The notes under the pieces are model-generated. The model was not told the DNA's origin. It saw only the letters and a program-made list of their open reading frames with translations, and ran no database searches. A stretch of 64,000 nt of DNA from Vibrio sp. RE88. Its GTDB lineage: Bacteria > Pseudomonadota > Gammaproteobacteria > Enterobacterales > Vibrionaceae. The stretch lies in contig NZ_VTYQ01000005.1 in NCBI RefSeq assembly GCF_013113835.1, forward strand, positions 372,001-436,000. The letters are read 5' to 3'. The translations under genes and the position numbers were made by a program. The first letter of the stretch is position 1, and each line of letters begins with the position of its first letter. Shown here in pieces: positions 55,232 through 64,000 of the stretch.

Positions 55232-56482
55232 TTGAAAGAAGACGATTTGATCGCTTGTGAAGAGTGTGGCTTGGTATCAAGTATTCCTCATATGCAGGAA
55301 GGCTTTAAAGCGAAATGCTCTCGTTGTCATCATACATTAACGACTTCGATTCAATCCCCAAGACAAACGTTGGCCGCCTATTCCGTTGCTTGCTTGATGA
55401 TGCTCGTGTTGAGTATCTCATTTCCCTTTATGTCGTTTAGTGTTCAGGGAGTGACTCAGGAAATAAGTCTGCTTCAGACGGTAACCATGCTGGATAAGTT
55501 TAAGCACAGTTTTCTCGCGTTAATTCTTTTGTTCACTGTATTTGTATTGCCGGCTATATACATCATGTCGGTGTTGTATCTCTATACGCTTAAGGGCAAA
55601 GGGTTGCCCAATGAACTGCCAAAACATATTAAATACTTGGGGCGAATTGTATTCTGGGCGGAGCCATGGCTGATGGCAGACGTCTTTCTGATTGGCGTGC
55701 TTGTTAGTCTAATTAAAATTGCAGCTTTGGCAGATATCGCCATGGGGTACTCATTCTGGGCATTCTGTGGTTATACGGCGTTGGTGGTAAAATGCATATC
55801 GTTGGTCGACAGGTCTTGGCTGTGGAACAGTCTGTCTCCACTACGCCACATAGACAATGTAGACAGTGGCGATGACCATCACAGTCGCAACCACTCAAGT
55901 TGCCGAGTGTGTAACCAAGTTAACGCCATGACGGCGATTCGATGCTGCCGTTGTAACGCTCGCATAGTGCATTATGCCCCTGCGGCCAGCCTCCAAAAAG
56001 CTTGGGCATTATTGCTGACGTCGGCTGTTTTTTACTTTCCTGCAAACTTGTATCCCATCATGTATACGGTGAGTTTAGGCAATGAGTCACCCTCCACAAT
56101 AATGGGAGGCATCATATTACTCTGGCAGCTTGGCTCCTACCCGATAGCCGCCATTATATTTATCGCGAGTGTGTTTATTCCTTTGGCGAAAATGCTCGTT
56201 TTAGCGTGGATTTTTGTGATAGCTAAACGAATAAATGCCTCCTCTGAACATACTGCCTTAAAACAGCAGCAACTTTATCGTGTGACCGAGTTTATCGGTC
56301 GATGGTCGATGATAGATATTTTTGTTGTCGCGATTTTGGTTGCACTAGTTCAGCTCCAAAGCTTAATGGCGATTTACCCTGGGCCAGCGTCAGTTTCGTT
56401 TGCCGCTGTTGTGATTTTCACCATGCTATCAGCGATGGCTTTTGATTCCAGAATGCTGTGGCCTGCAAAAACAAGGATTTAA
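55232..56482 (+). CDS. pqiA: Paraquat-inducible protein A
   Basis: A 416-residue inner-membrane protein with two PqiA domains of four helices each. Each domain is preceded by a Cys zinc-ribbon (CEECGLVS...CSRCHHTL and CRVCNQVNAMTAIRCCRC). The start is a TTG at 55232, with GAGGTG upstream. PqiA works with PqiB and PqiC in an MCE pathway between inner and outer membranes, in lipid homeostasis. Confidence 0.94.
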   Translation: MKEDDLIACEECGLVSSIPHMQEGFKAKCSRCHHTLTTSIQSPRQTLAAYSVACLMMLVLSISFPFMSFSVQGVTQEISLLQTVTMLDKFKHSFLALILLFTVFVLPAIYIMSVLYLYTLKGKGLPNELPKHIKYLGRIVFWAEPWLMADVFLIGVLVSLIKIAALADIAMGYSFWAFCGYTALVVKCISLVDRSWLWNSLSPLRHIDNVDSGDDHHSRNHSSCRVCNQVNAMTAIRCCRCNARIVHYAPAASLQKAWALLLTSAVFYFPANLYPIMYTVSLGNESPSTIMGGIILLWQLGSYPIAAIIFIASVFIPLAKMLVLAWIFVIAKRINASSEHTALKQQQLYRVTEFIGRWSMIDIFVVAILVALVQLQSLMAIYPGPASVSFAAVVIFTMLSAMAFDSRMLWPAKTRI

Positions 56483-56483
56483 A

Positions 56484-58130
56484 ATGAACGAAAACGCCTC
56501 TAGTCAGGCTGATGTTGAACGAGAGTCCAACGTTTCTGCGATCTGGTTGATCCCTTTGATTGCTCTGGCGATCGGAATATGGATGCTGTACCAATTCGTA
56601 GAAAGCCAAGGCCCCGAGATAAAGTTGATCATGTCAGATGCGGCGGGCATTGAAGTTGGAAAAACAGAGATTAAGTCTCTAAATGTCAGTGTGGGTGTCG
56701 TGACATCGGTGAAGTTTGGTGAAAGTTATGATCACATTGAGGTGACCGCTCAGATGACGAAAGATGCAGAGCGGATGCTTCATAGTGACACTTTGTTCTG
56801 GGTGGTTGAACCGAGAATCGGCAAAGAGGGGATCTCTGGCCTTGAGACGCTTTTGTCTGGTTCATACATTCAGATCCAACCCGGTGAGTCACAGATTGAT
56901 CAGGATGAGTTCGTCGTATTGGACACTCCGCCCGTCGCCCCTCCTCACGCTAAAGGGATTAGAGTGGTGTTAAGCCATCCGTTGGCAGGCAAGCTGGATA
57001 TCGGTGATCCTGTCATCTATCAGGGATTCACAGCTGGAAGAGTGGAAAAAGTTGAAGTAGATATCGAAAAGAAAAGTGCGAAATATCAGCTGTTTATATT
57101 TGAGCCTTTTGATGAGTTAGTCAAAACAGACAGTCGATTCTGGCTCAATAGCGGCGTTGATCTGCGATTGGATGCCCAAGGGTTTAATGTACGTATTGAC
57201 TCTATTGAAGCCCTAATTGGAGGCGGGGTGAGCTTCGATGTTTTGGACCGATCTAAACCTAGTCAAACGGTGACGACTCAAAATCAAGAATTCACTTTGT
57301 ATGAAGATTTCCAATCAGTGAAAGAAGATCAGTTTGATAGAAGCATTGAGTTTATTGTGATGTTTGACGAAACCTTGAGAGGGCTAACCCAAGGCGCCTC
57401 GGTAGAATTCCGTGGGTTGAAGATCGGCTCAGTGTCTAAAGTACCTCTAAGAGGTGTAAGCATCAAAGATGGCTTTGATATCCCTAAAATCCCTGTGTTG
57501 ATTAAGCTTGAACCGCAGCGCGTTTTTGAAGATAGCGATAACTTAAGCGACGAACAGTTGATGCAGCAGATTCAGATGGAGTTCCAAAAGGGGTTACGTG
57601 CGAGATTAAGTGCGGGAAGTTTACTCACTGGCGCGTTGTTCATAGATGTTGACTACGACGAGCAAGCTATAGAATACGAGCCTTCCATGTTTGATCACTA
57701 TCCCGTATTTCCTGATAGCCCGAGTGAGCTCGCTGAGATACAAGCAAGCATTGCGACCATGCTGAACAAAGTGAATGAGCTACCCCTGAATGAAACAGTG
57801 GTGACTTTAAATAGGTCGTTGTCTCAGCTAGAAACGTCGCTTTCATCCGCTCAAAAGGTAATGGATGCCGTTGAAGCCATTGTTGCTCAACGTGATGCGC
57901 AGGCGTTACCAGAGGAGTTAAAAGACAGTCTCGACAAGTTACAGAATACGCTAGACGGTTTTAGTGCAAATTCGACGGTTTACCAGAATCTTGATAAGGC
58001 GCTAATTGAGCTGGAAAACACAATGAAAGAACTTCAGCCCGTTCTGCAACAGATTAATGTTAAACCGAACTCGTTAGTATTCGGAGAGGACTCAGTGAGT
58101 GATCCTAAACCAATGAAAGGGAAAAACTAA
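56484..58130 (+). CDS. pqiB: PqiB, MCE domain protein
   Basis: A 548-residue protein: an N-terminal anchor (SAIWLIPLIALAIGIWMLYQFVE) followed by three MCE domains (near residues 35-140, 155-230, 275-370) and a long C-terminal coiled-coil needle. It forms a periplasm-spanning lipid channel. It starts 1 base after the pqiA stop; I chose ATG 56484. Confidence 0.94.
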   Translation: MNENASSQADVERESNVSAIWLIPLIALAIGIWMLYQFVESQGPEIKLIMSDAAGIEVGKTEIKSLNVSVGVVTSVKFGESYDHIEVTAQMTKDAERMLHSDTLFWVVEPRIGKEGISGLETLLSGSYIQIQPGESQIDQDEFVVLDTPPVAPPHAKGIRVVLSHPLAGKLDIGDPVIYQGFTAGRVEKVEVDIEKKSAKYQLFIFEPFDELVKTDSRFWLNSGVDLRLDAQGFNVRIDSIEALIGGGVSFDVLDRSKPSQTVTTQNQEFTLYEDFQSVKEDQFDRSIEFIVMFDETLRGLTQGASVEFRGLKIGSVSKVPLRGVSIKDGFDIPKIPVLIKLEPQRVFEDSDNLSDEQLMQQIQMEFQKGLRARLSAGSLLTGALFIDVDYDEQAIEYEPSMFDHYPVFPDSPSELAEIQASIATMLNKVNELPLNETVVTLNRSLSQLETSLSSAQKVMDAVEAIVAQRDAQALPEELKDSLDKLQNTLDGFSANSTVYQNLDKALIELENTMKELQPVLQQINVKPNSLVFGEDSVSDPKPMKGKN

Positions 58131-58687
58131 TGAAACGATTGATTTTACTACTTCTGGTGATTGTTTCAGGGTGCAGTTCAGAGATGGGAGCTGTCCAAGA
58201 GCGTTACCTTTTATTGGCCGAAAATAAGTCTCAAATCGTTCAAAGCCATTATCCGGTATTGCTAGTGAAAACCGAATTGGCCGATTATCTAAATCAGCGT
58301 CATATTGTGTATCGCACTTCAGATACTCAGGTGGTTTATGCGAAAAACCATCAATGGGCACAAGACCTGTCTCAACAACTGACTTATTGGGTGATTAGTG
58401 ACCTCAGAATGAAAGACATTCCTTACTGGCCAGTCGAATTGGGTTCGTTTCTTAAACCGGAGCTGAGCCCACAGTTAACGATCCGCTTTCACCAATTCAA
58501 CGGAGCGTTTTCAGGCAATGCCGAAGTCTCAGGGGAATGGTTGATTACCGACATCGATGGCAATTTGGAACGCAACGAAAGTTTCTATTTCGAGATACCG
58601 TTAAAAGAGGATGGCTATGATGCGCTGGTTGAAGCGTTAACTGAAGGTCTTCAGCAACTCTCGACTGAAATACAAGAGTCTATTTAA
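58130..58687 (+). CDS. pqiC: PqiC, outer-membrane lipoprotein
   Basis: A 185-residue lipoprotein of the ABC-type transport auxiliary family (DUF330). Lipobox VSGC (Cys15). Overlaps pqiB by 1 base (TAATG). It is the outer-membrane partner of PqiB. Confidence 0.92.
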   Translation: MKRLILLLLVIVSGCSSEMGAVQERYLLLAENKSQIVQSHYPVLLVKTELADYLNQRHIVYRTSDTQVVYAKNHQWAQDLSQQLTYWVISDLRMKDIPYWPVELGSFLKPELSPQLTIRFHQFNGAFSGNAEVSGEWLITDIDGNLERNESFYFEIPLKEDGYDALVEALTEGLQQLSTEIQESI

Positions 58688-58708
58688 AGTTGAACCAACC
58701 TCTTTTCA

Positions 58709-58745
58709 ACCGACAATTTCATCCAGACTGGATGAAATTGTCGGT
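58709..58745 (+). terminator. Long hairpin after pqiC
   Basis: ACCGACAATTTCATCC and its exact complement, 16-base arms with a 5-base loop. There is no T run, so termination strength is uncertain. It may instead protect the 3' end. Confidence 0.6.
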
Positions 58746-58878
58746 ATTCTTCCGCCATTAACTAACATCCTTTCCGTTATACACTCTTCTGACAAAGCCT
58801 TACAAAAACGATATACAACTTATTGAAAGGTTGTCGTATTTTCCAGCTCTGTTTCGTGTCTATGGTGAATACTCAACT

Positions 58879-59421
58879 ATGAAAAAAGCGCTTTTACTCT
58901 TGCCATTATTGCTGTCTTCAACGGCGTTCGCGGGGAATCATCAAATCGGCTTTGGCATTGGGGGCGGTAGTACGGATGGCCCTAATGGCTGGAGTGACTC
59001 GGGTTTTGCGGGCAAAATTGATTACGCGTATCAATTCCACCCCAACTTCGCTGCGGAGATCGGATATGCCGCGGTTGATGGTATGACAAGCAACATCGTC
59101 ACAACCGTTTTGGGGACGACCAAGCAAGAAGTGAAATACTCTACTGGCTTTGCGGGCTTGAAAGCAGGCGTGTCGCCTGTCTCTTTCCTCAATCTCTATG
59201 TTGTCGGTGGCGCGAACTATTCTGATGTTGAGAAAACGTATACGCCTTCAGGTGGAACGGAGCGAACCGATTCTCACACCGGATTACATCCATACTATGG
59301 AGCGGGTACTGAACTGATTTTTTTTAGTACTGTTGGCCTGAACCTAGAGTACCGAAAGTTTGTTTTGGCTGATGATTTTGAATCCGATGTGGTCTTTGCT
59401 GGTATGAATATTAAGTTCTGA
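58879..59421 (+). CDS. Outer-membrane beta-barrel protein (OmpX/AcfA-like)
   Basis: A 180-residue protein: signal peptide of about 19 residues (MKKALLLLPLLLSSTAFA), then an eight-strand barrel pattern (KIDYAYQFHPNFAAEIGYAAVDG, GLNLEYRKFVLAD, ending VVFAGMNIKF). It fits the OMP_b-brl family. I chose the ATG at 58879; upstream frame lacks a signal. Single gene with a terminator. Confidence 0.85.
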   Translation: MKKALLLLPLLLSSTAFAGNHQIGFGIGGGSTDGPNGWSDSGFAGKIDYAYQFHPNFAAEIGYAAVDGMTSNIVTTVLGTTKQEVKYSTGFAGLKAGVSPVSFLNLYVVGGANYSDVEKTYTPSGGTERTDSHTGLHPYYGAGTELIFFSTVGLNLEYRKFVLADDFESDVVFAGMNIKF

Positions 59422-59447
59422 TCTAGCCCTAGATTCAAAAGAGAGTG

Positions 59448-59483
59448 AACGGGAGTAGCATGGAAGTGCTATTCCCGTTTTTG
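59448..59483. terminator. Terminator between the beta-barrel gene and the CoA-transferase genes
   Basis: AACGGGAGTAGCA and TGCTATTCCCGTT (6-base loop, one mismatch) followed by TTT. Convergent genes on both sides. Confidence 0.8.
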
Positions 59484-59488
59484 ATCGT

Positions 59489-60157
59489 TTAGCAAGGCAT
59501 GGCTTTGAGGTTAGGGGAGACGATTAGCTCGGCTGCTGTTACTGACTGCACATAATCCAAGTCAGTGTCTGGAGCTATTTCAATGATTTCAATACCTTGT
59601 GGTGTGATGGTAAAGACACCCAGCTCGGTCACAATCAAATTGACCTGATTCATCGCAGTGAGCGGTAGGGTGCAGTGCTTCAAAAGCTTAGGTTTGCCTT
59701 TTGCTGTGTGTTCCATTGCCACAATGACCTTTTTCGCACCGACAACCAAATCCATTGCGCCACCCATTCCCGGAACCATTTTTCCCGGAATAATCCAGTT
59801 AGCCAGATTACCTTGCTGGTCTACCTGCAGTGCACCAAGCACTGTCGCATCAACGTGTCCGCCTCGGATAATGGCGAAGGAGTCAGCACTATTGAAATAA
59901 CACGCGCCTTCGATTGCGGTGATCGGCTGTGCGCCGGCGTTGACTAAGTCTGGATCTTGATTACTTTCATCGGCCAGCTCATCAATGCCCAGTAGACCGT
60001 TCTCTGCTTGCATCAAGATTTCGATGTCTTTGTCGACTTCGTTGGCAACCAGAGTCGGTAAGCCTATACCAAGGTTAACGATATCTCCGTCTTTCAGTTC
60101 TTGAGCAACACGGGAGGCAATACGTTTACGGATAAGGTGTTTTTCGCTGTGACTCAT
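59489..60157 (-). CDS. atoA: 3-oxoacid/acetate CoA-transferase, beta subunit
   Basis: A 222-residue CoA-transferase subunit B. The catalytic Glu lies in LMQAENGLLGI. GMGGAMDLVVGAKKVIVAMEHT is also conserved. With the alpha subunit it moves CoA between acyl-CoA and acetoacetate or short-chain fatty acids. Overlaps the alpha gene by 1 base. Last of the operon. Confidence 0.93.
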   Translation of the reverse strand: MSHSEKHLIRKRIASRVAQELKDGDIVNLGIGLPTLVANEVDKDIEILMQAENGLLGIDELADESNQDPDLVNAGAQPITAIEGACYFNSADSFAIIRGGHVDATVLGALQVDQQGNLANWIIPGKMVPGMGGAMDLVVGAKKVIVAMEHTAKGKPKLLKHCTLPLTAMNQVNLIVTELGVFTITPQGIEIIEIAPDTDLDYVQSVTAAELIVSPNLKAMPC

Positions 60158-60810
60158 CAGGCTTCTCCCACAAAAATATGATCAACATACAAGCTCGGGG
60201 TATGAACGGCTTCTGGCTGAATGTCCCCAATCTCGACCAATTGTTCAGCCTCGACAATCACGCACTCAGCGGCAGTTGCCATTAATGGGTTAAAGTTCTG
60301 GGTCGTTTTGCTGTAGAACACATTGCCTCTGAGGTCGACTTTAGAGCCGCGAATCAGGGCAAGATCCGCTTTGAGGGGCTTCTCTAGTAGGAACTGCTGG
60401 CCATCCACTTCAATAAGCTGCTTACTTTCTGCAACGAGAGTTCCCAACCCCGTTGGCGTCAAAACGCCGCCCAGACCAGCGCCGCCACAACGGATTCTTT
60501 CGGCTAGTGTGCCTTGGGGCACCAACTCTACATCGAGTACGCCATCGTTCATCTGCCGACCAGATTCAGGGTTGAGTCCAATGTGTGAAGCGTACAGTTT
60601 GGAGACGCGCTGCTCGGCAATCAGGCGACTGGTGCCTATACCCGGCAAGGCCGTATCTGTGCTGATCAAGGTAATATCACGGACATCATTTTCAATCAGT
60701 AGATCGATGAGTTTTTCAGGCGCGCCTGTGCCCATAAAGCCGCCGATCATAATCGTCATGCCATCGCGCAAGTGCTGGCCTATCTGATCGGATGAAATAC
60801 GTTTCTTCAT
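60157..60810 (-). CDS. atoD: 3-oxoacid/acetate CoA-transferase, alpha subunit
   Basis: A 217-residue subunit A with the CoA-binding MIGGFMGTGAPEKLI motif. I chose ATG 60810 (GAGGAA within the thiolase end) over GTG 60825. It lies 1 base past the thiolase stop. Confidence 0.93.
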   Translation of the reverse strand: MKKRISSDQIGQHLRDGMTIMIGGFMGTGAPEKLIDLLIENDVRDITLISTDTALPGIGTSRLIAEQRVSKLYASHIGLNPESGRQMNDGVLDVELVPQGTLAERIRCGGAGLGGVLTPTGLGTLVAESKQLIEVDGQQFLLEKPLKADLALIRGSKVDLRGNVFYSKTTQNFNPLMATAAECVIVEAEQLVEIGDIQPEAVHTPSLYVDHIFVGEA

Positions 60811-60811
60811 A

Positions 60812-62026
60812 TTATTGTTCCTCACAACGTTTTAAGATCACTGCCGCGCCCATACCGCCGCCGATACACAGTGAGGCCAAACCCATTTGCTTGTTGTTTC
60901 TTTCTAGTTGATAGACAAGAGTAGTGAGAATTCGGTTACCAGAAGCTCCGATGGGGTGACCTAGGGCAATCGCACCGCCACTCAGGTTGCTGTTGTCGAG
61001 TAGCCATTGCGGCTCGACGTTGTGCTGGTGGCTAAGCTCTTTTATTACTCCTAAAGCTTGAGCAGCGAAGGCTTCGTTGAGTTCGAATACATTGATGTCA
61101 CTCAGGCTAAGCTGCGCTTTTTCTAGGGTATTATTGATTGCAGTGACTGGGCCAAGACCCATGACTTCGGGTTTCAGCGCCCCCTGACCATATTCGACGA
61201 TTTCAGCTAATGGTTTGAGGTTGTAACGTTCTAGTGCTTCTTGGTTAACAAGAATGATGGCTGAAGCACCATCGTTTATCCCTGAAGCGTTGCCTGCAGT
61301 CACCGTCCCTTCTGCATCGAAAGCGGCTCTTAGTTTTGCTAGACCTTCTATTGTCGCATTGGCTTTCGGGTATTCGTCTTGAGAGACTTCCGTCTGCACG
61401 CGGCGTTGAGTCACAGTGATGGGTTCTATCTCGGCCTTAAAGTGACCTTTTTCAATCGCTGCCGCCGCTTTGTTTTGGCTGGACAGGGCAAACTCATCCT
61501 GCGCTTCGCGACTGATGTCGAGGTGTTTGGCCACGTTTTCTGCTGTAATACCCATGTGATAGTGATGAAACGCATCGGTCAGGCCATCTTTGATGATTGA
61601 ATCTTCGAGGTTTTGGTGGCCCATGCGGTAGCCTCGACGAATCTGCCCGCTAGTAATAAACGCGGCGTTAGACATGCTTTCCATACCGCCTGCGATGACC
61701 ACTTCTGCATCACCAGCACGAATATGGCTGGCACCATCCATCACCGCTTTCAGGCCGCTACCGCAAATCATATTGATGGTGTAAGCAGGGACTGACTCTG
61801 GGATGCCCGCTTTGATGGCCGCTTGTCTTCCCGGTCCCATGCCTGTTCCTGCGGTCAGAACATTGCCCATGATGACTTCGTCAACTAAATCTGCGGAGAG
61901 ATTAGCTTGTGCAATGGCGCTTTGGATAGCATGTGCGCCGAGCTCTACCGCTGACAGTGGCGCTAGCGAACCATTAAAGCTTCCAATCGGGGTACGTTTA
62001 GCCGCGACGATAAAGACACGTTTCAT
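60812..62026 (-). CDS. atoB: Acetyl-CoA C-acetyltransferase (thiolase)
   Basis: A 404-residue thiolase. The acyl-accepting Cys is in NMICGSGLKAVM; His and Cys at the C-terminus are in GGAIALGHPIGASGNRI and SLCIGGGMGAAVIL. It splits acetoacetyl-CoA to acetyl-CoA, or makes it. With the CoA-transferase it forms an acetoacetate/short-chain fatty acid pathway. No atoSC regulators are in the window. Confidence 0.95.
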   Translation of the reverse strand: MKRVFIVAAKRTPIGSFNGSLAPLSAVELGAHAIQSAIAQANLSADLVDEVIMGNVLTAGTGMGPGRQAAIKAGIPESVPAYTINMICGSGLKAVMDGASHIRAGDAEVVIAGGMESMSNAAFITSGQIRRGYRMGHQNLEDSIIKDGLTDAFHHYHMGITAENVAKHLDISREAQDEFALSSQNKAAAAIEKGHFKAEIEPITVTQRRVQTEVSQDEYPKANATIEGLAKLRAAFDAEGTVTAGNASGINDGASAIILVNQEALERYNLKPLAEIVEYGQGALKPEVMGLGPVTAINNTLEKAQLSLSDINVFELNEAFAAQALGVIKELSHQHNVEPQWLLDNSNLSGGAIALGHPIGASGNRILTTLVYQLERNNKQMGLASLCIGGGMGAAVILKRCEEQ

Positions 62027-62259
62027 TTCTCAATCCTTTTGCCTGAATTCGATGGGTATAGTCTATGGAAAGCCATCACCAAGGTGTTATCCCCAGGAAT
62101 TCAAAGCGACTTTGCAAATATGCAAAACAACAATGTGGATCAGTTCACTGTTGATTGATGACTTACTCATTAATGTATTGAAAATTAATGAGATAAGAGC
62201 ATTTCTATGTCTATTTCTGCTGTTGAAACCTGTATCGCCATCGACACTGGAGTATTGGA

Positions 62260-63009
62260 ATGACGCTAGTGACGGACCCATGGTTTTATGCCACGGCGAT
62301 TCCCGCAGTATTGATTTACGGGATTGGCAAGGGCGGGCTAGGTGGCGCTTTAGGTATCATCGCTGTACCCTTAATGGCCCTGGTGATTTCACCAACCCAA
62401 GCGGCGGCAATATTGCTGCCTATTTTGGTGGTTATGGATGCGTTTGCGGTTAAACAGCACTACCGAAATGCCGATTATGCCGTACTCAAGACAATGTTGC
62501 CCGGCGCTATTCTGGGTGTTGGTTTGGCGTGGGGATTTCTCAGTGTGACGCCTGAAACCGGGTTGAAACTGACGATTGGGTTACTGTCGCTTGGCTTTTG
62601 TTTGCAACACTGGTTGGGCGGTCGTTCTTCTACTCGAACACCGGGTAAAGTCAGTGCTTGGTTCTGGAGTTCATTGAGTGGCTTCTCCAGCACGGCGATT
62701 CACGCCGGAGGTGGGCCAGCAAGTATTTATCTTCTGCCTTTACAGTTAGAAAAGGTACGCCTTATTGCAACAATGGCTGTGCTTTTTGCCATTATTAATC
62801 TTTTCAAGTTGATCCCTTACGCGGCACTAGGTGAGTTTGATAAGACGAATTTGCTGACCGCCTTAGTGCTGGTTCCACTGGCGCCAGTCGGGGTCAAGCT
62901 GGGGGTGTTCTTACTCCACAGAGTCAGCCAGCAAAGCATTTATCAGCTGTGCTATCTGTTCTTGTTTTTGTCAGGTGTAAAACTGTGTTGGGATGGAATC
63001 CTTGGATAA
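62260..63009 (+). CDS. TauE/SafE family permease
   Basis: A 249-residue inner-membrane protein with about eight helices; GIGKGGLGGALGIIAVPLMAL and the second repeat GFSSTAIHAGGGPASIYLLPL are typical. Members export sulfite or organosulfonates. It is divergent from the thiolase operon with a 233-bp gap. Substrate unknown here. Confidence 0.9.
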   Translation: MTLVTDPWFYATAIPAVLIYGIGKGGLGGALGIIAVPLMALVISPTQAAAILLPILVVMDAFAVKQHYRNADYAVLKTMLPGAILGVGLAWGFLSVTPETGLKLTIGLLSLGFCLQHWLGGRSSTRTPGKVSAWFWSSLSGFSSTAIHAGGGPASIYLLPLQLEKVRLIATMAVLFAIINLFKLIPYAALGEFDKTNLLTALVLVPLAPVGVKLGVFLLHRVSQQSIYQLCYLFLFLSGVKLCWDGILG

Positions 63010-63012
63010 GCA

Positions 63013-63039
63013 GCCCCATCACTATAAATTCGATGGGGC
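63013..63039. terminator. Inverted repeat between convergent genes
   Basis: GCCCCATC and GATGGGGC with an 11-base loop and no T run. Weak candidate for a shared terminator. Confidence 0.4.
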
Positions 63040-63053
63040 AAGGTATTCACCGA

Positions 63054-64000
63054 TTATTTTATCTGGTAGTTAAGCGCGAGCTGGTACTTTTTCGCGTAGT
63101 CATCTAATAACTCTGGTTGGCTCTTATCGGCATTGCCATAAAACAGGCCGCCATGCTCTGCCAGATACTCATAACCATGCTCGACTTCTTTTTGCACAAC
63201 ATCGATTTTTTTCAGCGTTGCTGGCGTACAAGATTGGCCGTGCAAATCGTCTTCAATGTCCAAAACGTAAGAGCGAAACGCTTCAAGCCTAAACTGTTGG
63301 CTAAGCGCTTGTTCGTTATCCAATGCTGCTTTCCAGCGCTGAGCAATGGATTGAAAGTGAGTAATAACTTCGGGAAAAGCTGCCTGTGAGGTTAACCACT
63401 GAATCTTTCGCTGGTAGCTTTCAAGCCCGAGTTGCTTGACGCTTTCATAAAGGGATAATTGGTGTGCCGAGCTAAGATTTTGCTCTAGTAACCAGCCAAA
63501 GAAAAAACGCGTTTCAAAGCGTTCTACAAAGTGAAAAAGCGGGTCGCTCAATCCATTGCTGTTGAGTTCAGAGAGTGGATCAAACGGGTACATATAGCCA
63601 AAATCAAATAGCCACAGCTTGCCCACTTTATCCACTAGCAGGTTGCCACTGCACAGGTCCCATTCCATCAAACCATGCTGCTCACACGCTTCCAGAGTAT
63701 TGAACAATTGCTTGATGATCGACGGAGTGAGCGTCTGCACATGTTCACCTTCTATCCAAGGTGAAATCATAAACCCAAGGCGATAGTCGGCGTACAAAGT
63801 GGGCACAATATTCTGAAACAGAGCGGATGTGGTCGGGTCTTCACGTAATTGTTGGAAACGCTGCCTGCGCTGGACTTCATTCAAAAATGAATACTGGCCA
63901 TCTAAGTTTTTCACCTTGGCGGTCGGGCGACGCTTTTTCATATTGTAGTCTCGGCCGTTGATACGCAGATGGAAGATCTCAGCGGTCAGTCCAGAATCTA
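63054..64000 (-). CDS. Protein-kinase-like (aminoglycoside phosphotransferase fold) protein, start outside window
   Basis: At least 314 residues are in the window. The frame stays open from the ATG at 63941 to the window edge (residues ending GLTAEIFHLRINGRDYN), which look like a kinase glycine/lysine region, so 63941 is internal. The catalytic loop appears as EWDLCSGNLLVD, in place of HxDxxxxN, and is followed by LFDFGYMYPFDP, the DFG-like motif. An altered loop (Glu-Trp-Asp) is a point of note. The role is unknown. Confidence 0.75.
   Translation of the reverse strand, partial: DSGLTAEIFHLRINGRDYNMKKRRPTAKVKNLDGQYSFLNEVQRRQRFQQLREDPTTSALFQNIVPTLYADYRLGFMISPWIEGEHVQTLTPSIIKQLFNTLEACEQHGLMEWDLCSGNLLVDKVGKLWLFDFGYMYPFDPLSELNSNGLSDPLFHFVERFETRFFFGWLLEQNLSSAHQLSLYESVKQLGLESYQRKIQWLTSQAAFPEVITHFQSIAQRWKAALDNEQALSQQFRLEAFRSYVLDIEDDLHGQSCTPATLKKIDVVQKEVEHGYEYLAEHGGLFYGNADKSQPELLDDYAKKYQLALNYQIK

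Noticed and set aside
61803..62453. A 216-residue plus-strand frame opposite the thiolase gene
   Set aside because: It is antisense to a clear thiolase and runs into the TauE-type gene; codon pattern is that of a shadow.
63054..63941. Kinase-like gene starting at 63941
   Set aside because: The frame stays open past 63941 to the window edge with coding-like residues, so the true start is outside.

Overview
The window reads as chromosomal DNA from a marine gammaproteobacterium, most likely Vibrio or a close relative. The reasons are the pheT protein, a DUF3360 membrane protein, a ToxR-like membrane regulator, a two-adaptor RND pump laid out like vexIJK, many c-di-GMP and chemotaxis proteins, and a complete pqiABC. 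I cannot fix the species from sequence alone. No rRNA, tRNA or CRISPR array was seen. Both ends cut genes: pheT at the left lacks its start, and a kinase-like gene at the right continues past base 64000.

Region 1-10300 is a mosaic downstream of pheT. pheT is not followed by ihfA, its usual partner as I recall. Instead there is an IS200-type insertion sequence, a seven-repeat FG-GAP lipoprotein gene bracketed by two inverted 22-bp repeats, a copy of the pheT terminator, a DUF3360 membrane protein gene, and then a second, diverged copy of the last 155 bp of pheT. Next comes a tightly overlapping five-gene minus-strand cluster: XRE regulator, unknown protein, VUT-like transporter, metallophosphoesterase, DUF2165 membrane protein.

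Region 10300-31200 is ordinary accessory metabolism and signalling. It holds LysR/pirin/isochorismatase, a rhodanese, a ToxR-like membrane regulator overlapping an ECF sigma factor, a diguanylate cyclase and a Mo-sulfite dehydrogenase with its cytochrome c. It also holds DMT and MATE transporters with divergent LysR genes, a GST, a small YopT/C58-type cysteine protease, a chemoreceptor, an EAL-HDOD protein, a lipoprotein and respiratory D-lactate dehydrogenase (dld).

Region 31500-43150 is a myo-inositol utilisation locus. An RpiR-type regulator and a sugar ABC transporter lie on the minus strand; iolC-iolD-iolE-iolA lie on the plus strand. Copies of a 16-bp palindrome, TGAAAY-N4-RTTTCA, sit in the promoter regions and are the likely operator. 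iolG and iolB are not in the window.

Region 43150-64000 starts with a TetR gene divergent from DUF2867 and a small membrane protein, with two tandem palindromes between them. A chemoreceptor and a diguanylate cyclase follow. A second TetR gene is divergent from a small beta-barrel protein gene plus the two-adaptor RND operon. The same TetR-type palindrome occurs twice before the efflux operon and once before the chemoreceptor 3.5 kb away, which suggests one regulator for both. The rest is pqiABC, an outer-membrane barrel, acetoacetate/short-chain fatty-acid CoA-transferase plus thiolase, a TauE-type permease and the truncated kinase-like gene.
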